From assembly GCF_050113635.1 (NCBI RefSeq), contig NZ_JBNJLT010000005.1, positions 124,001-188,000 of the forward strand: a stretch of 64,000 nucleotides of DNA, given 5' to 3'. Below the pieces are notes generated by a model. That model was given only the letters and a program-made list of their open reading frames with translations, had not been told where the DNA came from and did not search any database. The translations under genes were made by a program, and so were the position numbers. Origin of the DNA: Marinimicrobium sp050113635 (GTDB lineage Bacteria; Pseudomonadota; Gammaproteobacteria; Pseudomonadales; Cellvibrionaceae). Of the stretch, positions 25,378-34,032 are shown piece by piece; the stretch's first letter is position 1, and the number at the start of each line of letters is the position of its first letter.

Positions 25378-26289
25378 ATGCAGCGGATTAAGAGTATGCG
25401 TCTGAGGACATGGAAACTTTACACCGCCGTGTGGCTGGTCGCGCTTGGCGGCCTGTCGCTGATGGCGATGCCCCATCGCGCTGCGGCTGTGCAGGAGACG
25501 CCAGTCGTGGTGCGCTACCCCTGGGTGGAGGATACCTTTTCTCAAAACCTGTCCCGGTATTTTCGGGAGCTGTTGGTGTTGGCGTTGCGGCACAGTGATT
25601 TGAATTACCAGCTACAGCCAGTGCGCCTGTCCAGCTTTCGGGAGAGCCGAAGCGTTATGTCGGTGGCAAAAGGGTTGTATGACGTGCACTGGATGAACGC
25701 CAATCCGTTGCGGGAGAGGGTGTTGGAGCCTGTGCGAATTCCGCTCACCAAGGGTGTGATTGGCTGGCGCCTGCTGTTGGTGCGCTCGGGGGATCGTGAT
25801 CGCTTTGCGCCAGTGGAATCGGTGAGTGATTTGCAGTCGATGACGGCTGTGCAGGGGCACGATTGGCCGGACTCGGATATCCTTGAGCGCAACGGCCTCA
25901 AGGTGTTGCGAACCCCGAGCTGGGAGGGCATGCACCGAATGCTGCACGCCGGGCGAGTGGATTATTTTCCGCGTTCAGTCGCTGAAGTATGGGGGGAGCG
26001 TCCGCTGTTTCAGAATCTGGATGTCATTGTGGAACCCCACCTGGTACTGGTCTATCCCTCGGCTTATTATTTCTTTGTGAGCCAGCAGAATACCGCGCTG
26101 GCTGAAGCGTTGCGCCAGGGGCTTGAAAAGGCGATTGAAGACGGTTCGTTTGATCGATTGTTTATGGCACACTTTGGCGATATGTTGGAGCGAGCCGACC
26201 TGAAAAACAGAACGTTGTTGCGTTTGGAGAATCCGTTATTGACTCCCGAAACCCCGCTGGATCGTCAGGAGCTTTGGTATCAGCCGTGA
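25378..26289 (+). CDS. periplasmic solute-binding protein-like protein (SBP family 3 type)
   Basis: A 303-residue exported protein. A basic N-terminus and hydrophobic stretch (residues ~10-32, ending RAAA) form a signal peptide. The mature part looks like a two-lobed family 3 binding domain: 'VVVRYPW' start, 'IPLTKGVIGWRLLLV', 'VQGHDWPDSDILERNGLKV' and 'GRVDYFPRSVAEVWGE', then a C-terminal helix 'LRQGLEKAIEDGSFDRLF'. No permease or ATPase gene is nearby, so it may be a sensor or an orphan receptor. The ATG at 25378 lies one base after the DUF2254 stop. Further in-frame starts exist at 25345, inside the previous gene, and at 25396. The ligand is unknown. Confidence 0.75.
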   Translation: MQRIKSMRLRTWKLYTAVWLVALGGLSLMAMPHRAAAVQETPVVVRYPWVEDTFSQNLSRYFRELLVLALRHSDLNYQLQPVRLSSFRESRSVMSVAKGLYDVHWMNANPLRERVLEPVRIPLTKGVIGWRLLLVRSGDRDRFAPVESVSDLQSMTAVQGHDWPDSDILERNGLKVLRTPSWEGMHRMLHAGRVDYFPRSVAEVWGERPLFQNLDVIVEPHLVLVYPSAYYFFVSQQNTALAEALRQGLEKAIEDGSFDRLFMAHFGDMLERADLKNRTLLRLENPLLTPETPLDRQELWYQP

Positions 26290-26507
26290 GCGCCGTGGTG
26301 GTCAATATCTCGATTTCTCCGGACGAGTATCGCCGCTGGTACGAGGGCAGCGCTCAGCTGGTGTATGCCCACAGTGTGGATGGCCGCAGCGTCAGCTTTC
26401 CCGCTCCAATATTGCGCCCTTATGTGACCAGAGACGGAATACGCGGGCGTTTTCGCATTGAGTTCGACGAACAACATCGCTTCAGCGCCATCACCAAAAT
26501 CGACTAA
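26286..26507 (+). CDS. DUF2835 family small protein
   Basis: A 73-residue protein starting with GTG at 26286. The start overlaps the preceding stop (GTGA), so translation is coupled. The sequence 'SISPDEYRRWYEGSAQLVYA', 'GRSVSFPAPILRPYVTRDGI' and 'GRFRIEFDEQHRF' matches the small DUF2835 family of gammaproteobacteria, a short beta-rich domain of unknown function. It ends immediately before the inverted repeat and promoter candidate of pyrD. Confidence 0.8.
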   Translation: MSAVVVNISISPDEYRRWYEGSAQLVYAHSVDGRSVSFPAPILRPYVTRDGIRGRFRIEFDEQHRFSAITKID

Positions 26508-26539
26508 ACGGCGCAAATCCAGTATGATCAGCGCCGTTT
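26500..26539 (+). promoter_or_regulatory. pyrD promoter candidate overlapping a 9-bp inverted repeat
   Basis: TCGACT (26500-26505) and TATGAT (26523-26528) are separated by 17 bases. A perfect 9-bp inverted repeat AAACGGCGC/GCGCCGTTT (26506-26514 with 26531-26539) straddles the -10. It may be an operator or a weak terminator of the DUF2835 operon; the T-run is poor. A start of transcription around 26535 would give pyrD a leader of about 70 bases. Confidence 0.45.
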
Positions 26540-26602
26540 CCTTTGTCCCATTTTCCGGCAGCGACCCGGCCGGAAACCAGCCCTCTGGTACCGAGCGACT
26601 CC

Positions 26603-27625
26603 ATGTATTCCCTGATCCGAAAAGCCCTGTTTTCCCTGAACCCTGAAACAGCCCATCACCTGAGCCTGGATTGGCTGGGCGCGGCCGAGCGGCTGAAGGT
26701 GTTGCCGTTACTGAAACCGAAAGCGCATTACAACCCGGTACAGGTGATGGGGCTGCACTTCGACAATCCGCTGGGACTGGCCGCCGGGCTGGATAAAAAC
26801 GGCGATTATTTTAATGCGCTGGGCGCACTGGGTTTCGGTTTTGTGGAAACTGGTACGGTGACGCCGCGTCCACAGCCAGGCAATCCCCAGCCCCGCCTGT
26901 TTCGCTTGCCGGAGCGCGAGGCGATCATCAACCGGATGGGTTTCAATAACCTCGGTGTGGATCATTTGGTGGAGCAGGTCAAGCGCCGTCGCTATTCCGG
27001 TATTCTCGGTATCAACATCGGGAAAAATGCCACCACGCCGCTGGAAAACGCCGTGGATGATTACCTTGAATGCATGAAAAAAGTGTACGCCCACGCGCAG
27101 TACATCACCTTCAATATTTCCTCGCCGAACACGCCGGGGCTGCGTGACCTGCAGTTTGGTGATAGCCTGGCGCGTATGCTGGAAAGGCTGAAAGCAGAGC
27201 AGCAGGCACACTATCAAGCGGAAGGCCGTTACGTGCCGCTGGCGGTCAAGATCGCCCCGGATATGGATGACGTCGCGATTGAACAGGTGGCGAATGTCCT
27301 GGTGGAGCAGGGTATGGATGGTGTGATCGCCACCAATACCACGATTAGTCGCGAGGGGGTTGAAGGGCTGGCGCACAGTGAGGAAACCGGTGGTTTAAGC
27401 GGGCTGCCCGTGCGTGATAAAAGTACCCATGTTATCGCGGCCCTGCACGCTCACTTGAAAGATCGACTGCCGATTATTGGTGTGGGCGGTATTACTGACG
27501 GCGCCAGTGCGCTGGAAAAAATGCGCGCGGGTGCAAAGCTGGTGCAGGTGTACACAGGCTTTATTTACCAAGGCCCGACATTGATCGAAACCATCACAGA
27601 AACGTTGGCCCGCGAGTCGTTATAA
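26603..27625 (+). CDS. pyrD: dihydroorotate dehydrogenase (quinone), class 2
   Basis: A 340-residue FMN enzyme that oxidises dihydroorotate to orotate, passing electrons to ubiquinone at the inner membrane (pyrimidine synthesis). The amphipathic N-terminal helices 'MYSLIRKALFSLNPETAHHL' are the class 2 membrane/quinone-binding segment. 'GLAAGLDKNGD', 'INRMGFNNLG', the catalytic Ser174 in 'FNISSPNTPGLRDLQ', 'TNTTI' and 'GVGGITDGASALEKMRAGA' (FMN phosphate site) follow. The start at 26603 is chosen because it matches the family N-terminus (E. coli PyrD is 336 residues); the longer frame would begin inside the promoter region. mgsA follows after 19 bases and may be cotranscribed. Confidence 0.97.
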   Translation: MYSLIRKALFSLNPETAHHLSLDWLGAAERLKVLPLLKPKAHYNPVQVMGLHFDNPLGLAAGLDKNGDYFNALGALGFGFVETGTVTPRPQPGNPQPRLFRLPEREAIINRMGFNNLGVDHLVEQVKRRRYSGILGINIGKNATTPLENAVDDYLECMKKVYAHAQYITFNISSPNTPGLRDLQFGDSLARMLERLKAEQQAHYQAEGRYVPLAVKIAPDMDDVAIEQVANVLVEQGMDGVIATNTTISREGVEGLAHSEETGGLSGLPVRDKSTHVIAALHAHLKDRLPIIGVGGITDGASALEKMRAGAKLVQVYTGFIYQGPTLIETITETLARESL

Positions 27626-27644
27626 ACTGATAGAGAACCCGATC

Positions 27645-28103
27645 ATGCAATACAAGACCGTTACATTACCCGGTGACAAAAAGATCGCGCTGGTGGCGCA
27701 CGACAACAAGAAAAAAGATTTGGTGGCCTGGTGCAGCAAGCACCGCGATACTCTGAAAACGCACACCCTCTACGCGACAGGGACGACCGGCACAGTGATT
27801 GGCGACGCGACAGGACTGGATATTCTCCGCTTGATCAGTGGCCCGTTGGGCGGCGACCAGCAAGTGGGTTCTTTGATTACGGAAGGTAAAGTCGATTTCC
27901 TGATTTTTTTCTGGGACCCGTTCGAACCCATGCCGCACGATCCAGACGTCAAAGCGTTGCTGCGCATAGCCGCAGTTTGGAACATTCCGGTGGCGTGCAA
28001 TCAGATTTCCGCTGACTTTATGGTGGCCTCGCCGCTGTTTAACCGTCCGGTGGAGCGCTCCATTCCGGACTACGATGCATACATGGCGAGCCGCGCCCGA
28101 TAA
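27645..28103 (+). CDS. mgsA: methylglyoxal synthase
   Basis: A 152-residue protein, the normal length. It converts dihydroxyacetone phosphate to methylglyoxal and phosphate, a bypass when sugar phosphates build up. The family motifs 'KKIALVAHDNKKKDLVAW', 'LYATGTTG', 'SGPLGGDQQVG' (with the catalytic Asp) and 'FFWDPFEPMPHDPDVKALLR' are all present. It is 19 bases downstream of pyrD on the same strand and ends 6 bases before the convergent SDR gene, with no terminator between them. Confidence 0.96.
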   Translation: MQYKTVTLPGDKKIALVAHDNKKKDLVAWCSKHRDTLKTHTLYATGTTGTVIGDATGLDILRLISGPLGGDQQVGSLITEGKVDFLIFFWDPFEPMPHDPDVKALLRIAAVWNIPVACNQISADFMVASPLFNRPVERSIPDYDAYMASRAR

Positions 28104-28109
28104 CCACGT

Positions 28110-28946
28110 TCAGGACGCCACTTTCCCCAAAATCTTGTCCATTTGGCGGGTGCTTAGCACCCGCTTCAAGTAACCCATCAGATAAGTCGGAAAGGTCACA
28201 TAGTAACGCGGCTTGGGGCGTTTGCTGTCCAGCGCGTGCTTCAACCGCTTGTACACCGCATCCGGGCCTAATGTGAAACGTTGCGTCGGCCCTTCTTTAC
28301 TCAGGCGCTCAATGGCCTTGGCGTACTTCTCACTGTGCCGACTGTTTTGCATCGCAATATTGTCTTTCAGGGCGGCGAGTGCATTTTTGCGGAAGTGACT
28401 GAGAATGGGGCCGGGTTCGATCAGGCTGACGTGAACGTTGGTGCCCGCCAGTTCCAGACGCAAGGTGTCGGTCAAGCCTTCCAGAGCGAATTTACTGCTG
28501 TTGTAAGCGCCGCGAAACGGCATGGCCGCAAAGCCCAGTACGGAGCTGTTCTGGATGATGCGGCCTTCTCCTTGTGCAATCAACGTGGGCAGCAGGGCGT
28601 TGGTCAGTTCCAGCCAGCCAAACACGTTGGTTTCAAACTGGCGGCGCAAGGTGTCACGGCTCAGATCTTCCACCGCACCGGGCTGTCCGTAAGCCCCATT
28701 GTTGAACAGGCCGTAGAGTTTGCCATCGCACATCGCAAGGGTTTCTTCGACGGCGCGCTGGATGCTTTCGGAATCGGCGACATCAAGCTGAATGCAGGTA
28801 AGCCCTTCGGCTTGCAGGCGAGACACGTCCGGCAATTTTCGGCAGCTCGCAATCACGCGATAACCGTCTTTTTGTAACGCCTTGGCGCAGTAATAACCAA
28901 TGCCGCTGGACGCTCCGGTGACCAGTACGGTTTTTGAGTCGTTCAT
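28110..28946 (-). CDS. short-chain dehydrogenase/reductase
   Basis: A 278-residue SDR oxidoreductase. The nucleotide-binding motif TGASSGIG is at residues 10-17, the cofactor 'NNGAYG' at about 82-87, and the catalytic Ser and Tyr-x-x-x-Lys in 'NSSVLGFAAMPFRGAYNSSK'. The C-terminal tail 'FPTYLMGYLKRVLSTRQMDKIL' resembles proteins of the classical SDR subgroup acting on lipids, sterols or retinoid-like substrates, but the substrate cannot be told. It converges with mgsA and lies 72 bases downstream of the DUF3080 gene on the same strand. Confidence 0.88.
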   Translation of the reverse strand: MNDSKTVLVTGASSGIGYYCAKALQKDGYRVIASCRKLPDVSRLQAEGLTCIQLDVADSESIQRAVEETLAMCDGKLYGLFNNGAYGQPGAVEDLSRDTLRRQFETNVFGWLELTNALLPTLIAQGEGRIIQNSSVLGFAAMPFRGAYNSSKFALEGLTDTLRLELAGTNVHVSLIEPGPILSHFRKNALAALKDNIAMQNSRHSEKYAKAIERLSKEGPTQRFTLGPDAVYKRLKHALDSKRPKPRYYVTFPTYLMGYLKRVLSTRQMDKILGKVAS

Positions 28947-29018
28947 CGCCTGTTTTCTCCGCAGTGAGAATGCGGCGCTATTGTCTCAGCGGGTCGGGTA
29001 GGGCGCAAGCGCGTCTGC

Positions 29019-30074
29019 TCACCTTCCTTGATCGGGGATAGCCTGACTGCCGCAGGTATCGAACAGGGTTTGCCAGTGCGCAACGTGATCTCGCAACGTT
29101 TGCTGGAAGTCTTGATGAAGACGTGAAACCTGGTGGTTAAACGGTGTGATGCGCGCCTGTAAATCTGTCGGCTGTTGATCAATCAGGCGCTGGTAACGGG
29201 GAAGCAGTGTACTCGCGCGGCGATTGATGGCGGCCAGCCAGGGTTGGACTTCACCGGCAAACACCTTGGCCATGACGTTGCGTGCGTATTTCAGTTCCAC
29301 TTTCTGTAGCCCTGCCGGACAAAGACGGCGCTGCTCAATGGCCTCTTGCAATAGGTAGTTGGCCTCAGCAATGGCGCTTTGCCCAAGGCGTAGGCTGTGT
29401 AGCAATCGCCCGCCTAATGAGTAGAGGTCCAGGGCCTGGTAATGCGCTTCCAGCTCAGCGCGTTCCGGCCAACGTCCTTCGGCCAGTTGTTGAGGCAGCG
29501 CCGCCAAAAAGTCCATAGCGGCTTCGGCGCGTTGGTAGCTGGCTTCTTCGCCGGGAACCAGTGGGCTGCTGGAGGGACTCCAGAATTGGCGTAATTCTGG
29601 AGCGGCCACCGTGGCGTTCCAATAGCGTTGTGGCCATTGCTGCTGTTTGCCGCGCTCAAGTTCAACAGTGAGAGCCAGAAGTTCCTCGTCCTCGACAATG
29701 TGTTGACACGCGCGCAGGGCCAAAAGAATGCGGCCATCCATGTGCAGATGTTGGGACGGCACTAGTACGCGGCCCAATACGCTGTTTCGCTCTCCGAGTA
29801 CCTCGGCCAGCTCACACTGACGAAACCCCCATAAATCCAGCAGGTTAATGGACAATGGCTGAATCTCGACGGCAAGCTCGCGCTGCGCGGGCAGCCGGGG
29901 CAGGGGTGTTTCACGGGCTGACAGAGTAGATGACTCCGGGCGGGGTACGTCCAGTACGCGGGAGAGGCGCGTTAAGTAATCGTCCAACAGCGCTTCGGCG
30001 GGCGGCTTTGCACTGCATGCCGCCAGCAGAGTCGCCAGCACGATAACCGCTGTGATTTCCGGGCGTGTTTTCAT
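29019..30074 (-). CDS. DUF3080 family lipoprotein
   Basis: A 351-residue protein read from the ATG at 30074. Its first residues 'MKTRPEITAVIVLATLLAAC' form a lipoprotein signal with lipobox LAAC at about residues 17-20. The rest is helical and rich in Leu, Gln and Arg, with a conserved 'LDLWGFRQCELAEVLGERNS' type block and paired cysteines, fitting the uncharacterised DUF3080 family of gammaproteobacteria. Earlier in-frame starts would put the signal peptide too far inside. It probably sits at the inner or outer membrane facing the periplasm. No function can be given; neighbours (SDR, dienelactone hydrolase) are not informative. Confidence 0.75.
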   Translation of the reverse strand: MKTRPEITAVIVLATLLAACSAKPPAEALLDDYLTRLSRVLDVPRPESSTLSARETPLPRLPAQRELAVEIQPLSINLLDLWGFRQCELAEVLGERNSVLGRVLVPSQHLHMDGRILLALRACQHIVEDEELLALTVELERGKQQQWPQRYWNATVAAPELRQFWSPSSSPLVPGEEASYQRAEAAMDFLAALPQQLAEGRWPERAELEAHYQALDLYSLGGRLLHSLRLGQSAIAEANYLLQEAIEQRRLCPAGLQKVELKYARNVMAKVFAGEVQPWLAAINRRASTLLPRYQRLIDQQPTDLQARITPFNHQVSRLHQDFQQTLRDHVAHWQTLFDTCGSQAIPDQGR

Positions 30075-30143
30075 ACTGTCTATCATACGCGCTGTGGTCG
30101 GCACCGAGGCAAGGCGGGCCGGACCGCGAGCGCGTTGTCCGGT

Positions 30144-30881
30144 TTAACGCAGGGTCCGGCGAAACAGATTGACGGCCATTTGATAGCATTGTAACGCCAA
30201 CTCGGGGTCGTAACGTTCGCCTTCGTCGCGCATAAAGGCGTGCTGACCGTTGACTTCGAGCCAACTGAAGCGGCACTCGGCGTCGCGCAGCGCCTGGTTG
30301 ATGGTGGCACGCGGTGTATCCGGGACGTGCGGGTCCTGCCGTCCCCAGATCATCAGCAGCTCACCCTGAATCTCTGTGGCACGAGCCAAAGTCTGGTCTT
30401 CGTCCGGAGCGGGGAGGGTGTTGGAATGCAGGTCGGTAGCGTACAGACAGCAAGCCGCGCCCAACGCCGGATTCAAGGCGGCTCGAAAGGCGAGATGGCC
30501 GCCCAGGCAAACGCCCATACTGCCGACTTTGCCGCTGTAATAAGGCCGGGTTTGCAGGAAGTCGATCATGGCCTGCGTATCGGTATCGTGGTCCTTGAGC
30601 GGTTTGGTGAACTTGTCGTTGTTGCCTTTCTCTTTCCCCACGTCGTCATAGGCGAGTACGGTGCCGATGGGGTTCAGTTCGTGTGCGACCTCGGGTACCA
30701 GCACGACAAACCCATGGCCAGCCATGATGGCGGCCGAGCGCGCGATAGGTGCCGTTTGCTGGAAAATCTCGGAATAGAAAATAATGGCCGGGTAATGGCC
30801 TTCATCCACCGGACGATACACATAGGTGCGCATGGTGCCGGTCGGCGTTTCCAGATCGACCGTTTCATGTTGAATAATCAT
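30144..30881 (-). CDS. dienelactone hydrolase family protein
   Basis: A 245-residue alpha/beta hydrolase with the dienelactone hydrolase nucleophile Cys125 in 'MGVCLGGH', Asp183 in 'GRQDPHVP' and His214 in 'NGQHAFMR'. The N-terminus is read from 30881, where GAGGA lies about 9 bases upstream; longer frames run into the acnB terminator. Family members open enol-lactones in chloroaromatic degradation, but many genomic copies like this one stand outside such clusters and act on unknown esters or lactones. It lies downstream of acnB, beyond a strong terminator, so it is likely transcribed on its own. Confidence 0.88.
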   Translation of the reverse strand: MIIQHETVDLETPTGTMRTYVYRPVDEGHYPAIIFYSEIFQQTAPIARSAAIMAGHGFVVLVPEVAHELNPIGTVLAYDDVGKEKGNNDKFTKPLKDHDTDTQAMIDFLQTRPYYSGKVGSMGVCLGGHLAFRAALNPALGAACCLYATDLHSNTLPAPDEDQTLARATEIQGELLMIWGRQDPHVPDTPRATINQALRDAECRFSWLEVNGQHAFMRDEGERYDPELALQCYQMAVNLFRRTLR

Positions 30882-30917
30882 CAATGCTGTCCTCGTAGAA
30901 CGACGGGCTGACACAGT

Positions 30918-30953
30918 ATAAAAAAGCCCATTGGCCAATGACCAATGGGCTTT
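30918..30953 (-). terminator. intrinsic terminator of acnB
   Basis: Perfect 12-bp stem (30923-30934 with 30942-30953), 7-base loop, followed on the minus strand by a T-run. It lies about 50 bases after the acnB stop codon. Confidence 0.88.
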
Positions 30954-30999
30954 GAGCAGGCTTAAACGCTGTCAAGGCGCCGAAGCGGCAGTGGTCGGT

Positions 31000-33618
31000 T
31001 TATACCGCCACTTGCTCAATTTGCACGGCGGCGATGCGTTTGCCTTCGTCTGCCGATTTTTGGTACTCCTCAATTTCGTTGAAGTTGAGGTAGCGATAGA
31101 TGTCGCTGGCCATGCTGTTTAGATCCTGCGTGTAGCTCAGGTATTCCCCGGGCGTAGGCAGTTTACCGATGATGGCGGCGACCGCTGCTAACTCGGCGGA
31201 AGCCAGGTACACGTTGGCGCCCTGGCCCAACCGGTTCGGAAAGTTCCGGGTGGAGGTGGACACCACGGTCGAGTTTGGAGCGACGCGCGCCTGGTTACCC
31301 ATACACAGTGAGCAACCCGGCATTTCGGTACGGGCCCCTTTGCGACCAAAAATGTTGAAGTAGCCTTCCTCCATCAACTGGTGCTCGTCCATTTTGGTGG
31401 GCGGTGCAATCCAGAGGCGGGTAGCGAGCTCTTCTTTAGTCGCATCGAGCAGCTTACCTGCAGCACGGAAGTGACCGATGTTGGTCATGCACGAGCCGAT
31501 AAACACTTCGTCGATCTTGGTGTTCTGAACGTCGGACAGGGTTTTCACATCGTCCGGGTCGTTCGGGCAGGCCAGGATCGGCTCCTTGATGTCGGCCAGA
31601 TCGATTTCGATGACCTCGTGGTACTCGGCGTCGGCGTCGGCTTCCATCAGTTCCGGATTTTCCAGCCACTCTTCCATTTTGCGGGCGCGGCGCTCCAGAG
31701 TGCGCACGTCACCGTAGCCTTGCTCGATCATCCAGCGCAGCATGGTGATGTTGGAGTTCAGGTATTCGATGATAGGCTCTTTGCCCAGCTTGATGGTGCA
31801 GCCAGCGGCGGAGCGCTCAGCGGACGCATCGGAGATTTCGAAGGCCTGTTCCACCTTCAGGTCAGGCAGACCTTCCACTTCCAGAATGCGACCGGAGAAC
31901 ACGTTTTTCTTGCCTTTCTTATCAACAGTCAGCAGACCGCGCTGGATAGCGTAGTAGGGAATGGCGTTTACCAGATCGCGCAGGGTGATACCCGGCTGCA
32001 TGTCCCCTTTAAAGCGCACCAGAACGGATTCCGGCATGTCCAGCGGCATAACACCGGTCGCGGCGGCGAAGGCTACCAGACCGGAACCAGCGGGGAAGGA
32101 AATGCCCAGCGGGAAGCGGGTGTGAGAGTCGCCACCCGTGCCCACAGTGTCCGGCAGCAGCATGCGGTTCAGCCAGCTGTGAATAATGCCATCGGCCGGG
32201 CGCAGGGAAACACCGCCGCGGGTCATGATGAAGTCAGGCAGTGTGTGCTGGGTGTCGATATCCACTGGCTTGGGGTAAGCGGCGGTGTGACAGAAAGACT
32301 GCATGGTCAGGTCGGCGGAGAAGCCGAGGCAGGCGAGGTCTTTCAGCTCATCGCGGGTCATTGGCCCGGTGGTGTCCTGGGAGCCGACGGTAGTCATGTA
32401 GGGCTCGCAGTAGGTGCCAGCGCGAACGCCTTCCATGCCGCAGGCTTTCCCGACCATTTTCTGGGCCAGAGTGTAGCCTTTGCCGGTGTCTTTTGGCTGT
32501 TCGGGCTTGCGGAACAGGGTGGACGCTTCCAGACCGAGGGATTCTCGGGCTTTGCCCGTCAGGCCACGACCGATGATCAGGGGAATCCGGCCACCCGCCT
32601 GAACTTCATCCAGCAGTACGTCGGACTTCAAACCAAACTCGCAAATCAGCTCGCCGGTTTCACCGTTGAGGATTTTGCCTTCATAGGGGCGGACTTCGAT
32701 CACATCGCCCATGTTCAAATCATCCACTGGCGCTTCGAAAACCAGTGCGCCGGCATCTTCCATGGTGTTGTAGAAAATCGGCGCGACTTTGCCACCGATG
32801 CACACGCCGCCAGTGCGCTTGTTCGGGACGCCCGGGATATCTTCACCGATGTACCACAGCACGGAGTTGGTGGCGGATTTGCGTGATGAGCCGGTGCCGA
32901 CCACGTCGCCGACCATGGCCAGCGGATAGCCTTTTTTCTTCAGTTCGTCGATTTGTTGAATCGGGCCGATGGTGCCGGGTTCGTCCGGAGCCAGGCCTTC
33001 GCGTTCGTTTTTGTACATCGCCAGGGCGTGCAGGGGGATGTCCGGGCGAGACCAGGCGTCTTGAGCGGGGGACAAGTCGTCGGTATTGGTTTCGCCAGTG
33101 ACTTTGAAAACAGTCAGTTTGATGCTTTCGGGCACTTTGTTGCGCTGGGTGAACCATTCAGCGTCAGCCCAGGACTGCAGAACGCCCTTGGCGTGCTCAT
33201 TACCTGCCTTGGCTTTTTCTTCCACGTCGTGGAAGGCATCGAACATCAGCAGGGTGTGCTTGAGCTGTTCGGCGGCCAACGGGGCGAGCTGAGCATCGTC
33301 CAGCAGTGCTACCAGGGGTTCAATGTTGTAGCCACCGAGCATTTGGCCCAGCAGTTTGACCGCGTATTCTTTGGAAATCAGGGGGCTTTCAGCTTCGCCT
33401 TTGACGATGGCGCTGAGGAATGCAGCTTTCACGTAAGCGGCTTCGTCAACACCGGCAGGAACGCGGTGTGAGATCAGCTCGACCAGGGTGTCTTCTTCGC
33501 CGGCCGGCGGGGTTTTCAGCAGCTCGACCAGAGCGGCAACTTGCTCAGCGTTCAACGGTTTGGGGGGCACATTATCCGCGGCGCGTTCGGCGACGTGAGT
33601 ACGATAGGCTTCAAGCAC
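31000..33618 (-). CDS. acnB: aconitate hydratase B (bifunctional 2-methylisocitrate dehydratase)
   Basis: An 872-residue AcnB-type aconitase (E. coli AcnB is 865), interconverting citrate and isocitrate in the TCA cycle. The N-terminal HEAT-like domain characteristic of AcnB (~1-160) is present, followed by the swivel domain ('GDVVGTGSSRKSATNS') and the Fe-S core. The cluster ligands are the Cys in 'FIGSCMTNIGHFR' (~709) and the pair in 'PGCSLCMGNQAR' (~768 and 771). The start is a GTG at 33618 with AGAGGA 8 bases upstream. AcnB apo-protein can act as an RNA-binding regulator in E. coli. The leader here is long and contains an 11-bp tandem repeat. A strong terminator follows the gene. Confidence 0.97.
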   Translation of the reverse strand: MLEAYRTHVAERAADNVPPKPLNAEQVAALVELLKTPPAGEEDTLVELISHRVPAGVDEAAYVKAAFLSAIVKGEAESPLISKEYAVKLLGQMLGGYNIEPLVALLDDAQLAPLAAEQLKHTLLMFDAFHDVEEKAKAGNEHAKGVLQSWADAEWFTQRNKVPESIKLTVFKVTGETNTDDLSPAQDAWSRPDIPLHALAMYKNEREGLAPDEPGTIGPIQQIDELKKKGYPLAMVGDVVGTGSSRKSATNSVLWYIGEDIPGVPNKRTGGVCIGGKVAPIFYNTMEDAGALVFEAPVDDLNMGDVIEVRPYEGKILNGETGELICEFGLKSDVLLDEVQAGGRIPLIIGRGLTGKARESLGLEASTLFRKPEQPKDTGKGYTLAQKMVGKACGMEGVRAGTYCEPYMTTVGSQDTTGPMTRDELKDLACLGFSADLTMQSFCHTAAYPKPVDIDTQHTLPDFIMTRGGVSLRPADGIIHSWLNRMLLPDTVGTGGDSHTRFPLGISFPAGSGLVAFAAATGVMPLDMPESVLVRFKGDMQPGITLRDLVNAIPYYAIQRGLLTVDKKGKKNVFSGRILEVEGLPDLKVEQAFEISDASAERSAAGCTIKLGKEPIIEYLNSNITMLRWMIEQGYGDVRTLERRARKMEEWLENPELMEADADAEYHEVIEIDLADIKEPILACPNDPDDVKTLSDVQNTKIDEVFIGSCMTNIGHFRAAGKLLDATKEELATRLWIAPPTKMDEHQLMEEGYFNIFGRKGARTEMPGCSLCMGNQARVAPNSTVVSTSTRNFPNRLGQGANVYLASAELAAVAAIIGKLPTPGEYLSYTQDLNSMASDIYRYLNFNEIEEYQKSADEGKRIAAVQIEQVAV

Positions 33619-33758
33619 GATTGAGTTCCTCTGATTTTGTGGGATTACTCTCGCAATGGGATCTCCATCTTAAGAGGCTATCCATGATCGTCATGGATCG
33701 GGCGGAGCAGGGCTCCGCACACCGCACCCCGGTAGGCCGTTACCAACGAGGTTGGCAG

Positions 33759-33780
33759 CGGGGTTGAAACGGGGTTGAAA
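33759..33780. repeat. tandem 11-bp repeat in acnB leader
   Basis: CGGGGTTGAAA occurs twice in direct succession (33759-33769 and 33770-33780), in the presumed 5' untranslated region of acnB. Only two copies are present, so it could be chance or a small regulatory repeat. Confidence 0.5.
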
Positions 33781-33801
33781 AGTACGGCGAAACGGCGGCG
33801 G

Positions 33802-33829
33802 ATTATACAGCAAAGCGCCTGGGCGGTGT
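33802..33829 (-). promoter_or_regulatory. acnB promoter candidate
   Basis: A perfect minus-strand TATAAT at 33807-33802 with a weak -35 (TACACC/ACACCG region at 33824-33830) suggests transcription towards acnB. The -35 match is poor, so an activator may be needed. Confidence 0.35.
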
Positions 33830-34032
33830 AGGGCAGCGCAGTCTGACCCCCTGGCGCTCTCAGCGTTGAGGGAAAGACAGCAGGCCGCTACCGGCGTGGC
33901 CTCGTTTGCCTGTATAATATCGGGATTGAATTGGTGAATGTCTATTCCATAAAAATCAACAGGTTATGTCCGTTATTTAAAGTTATAACTGGGTTTAATC
34001 TTCGTTTTCTAACGCGGCAATAAGGACTTCTC

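Larger units (their letters stand above)
33619..34032. other. divergent intergenic region acnB / lactonase lipoprotein
   Basis: No gene is supported. On the acnB side there is a -10-like TATAAT on the minus strand (33807-33802) with a poor -35, implying a leader of roughly 175 bases. Within that leader an 11-bp unit CGGGGTTGAAA is tandemly duplicated (33759-33780). On the plus side a TATAAT at 33913-33918 lies about 115 bases before the lactonase start, without a good -35. Confidence 0.5.

Noticed and set aside
31381..32886. Open frame of about 501 codons opposite acnB
   Set aside because: Antisense shadow of the aconitase gene, rich in Gly, Val and His with no recognisable motif.
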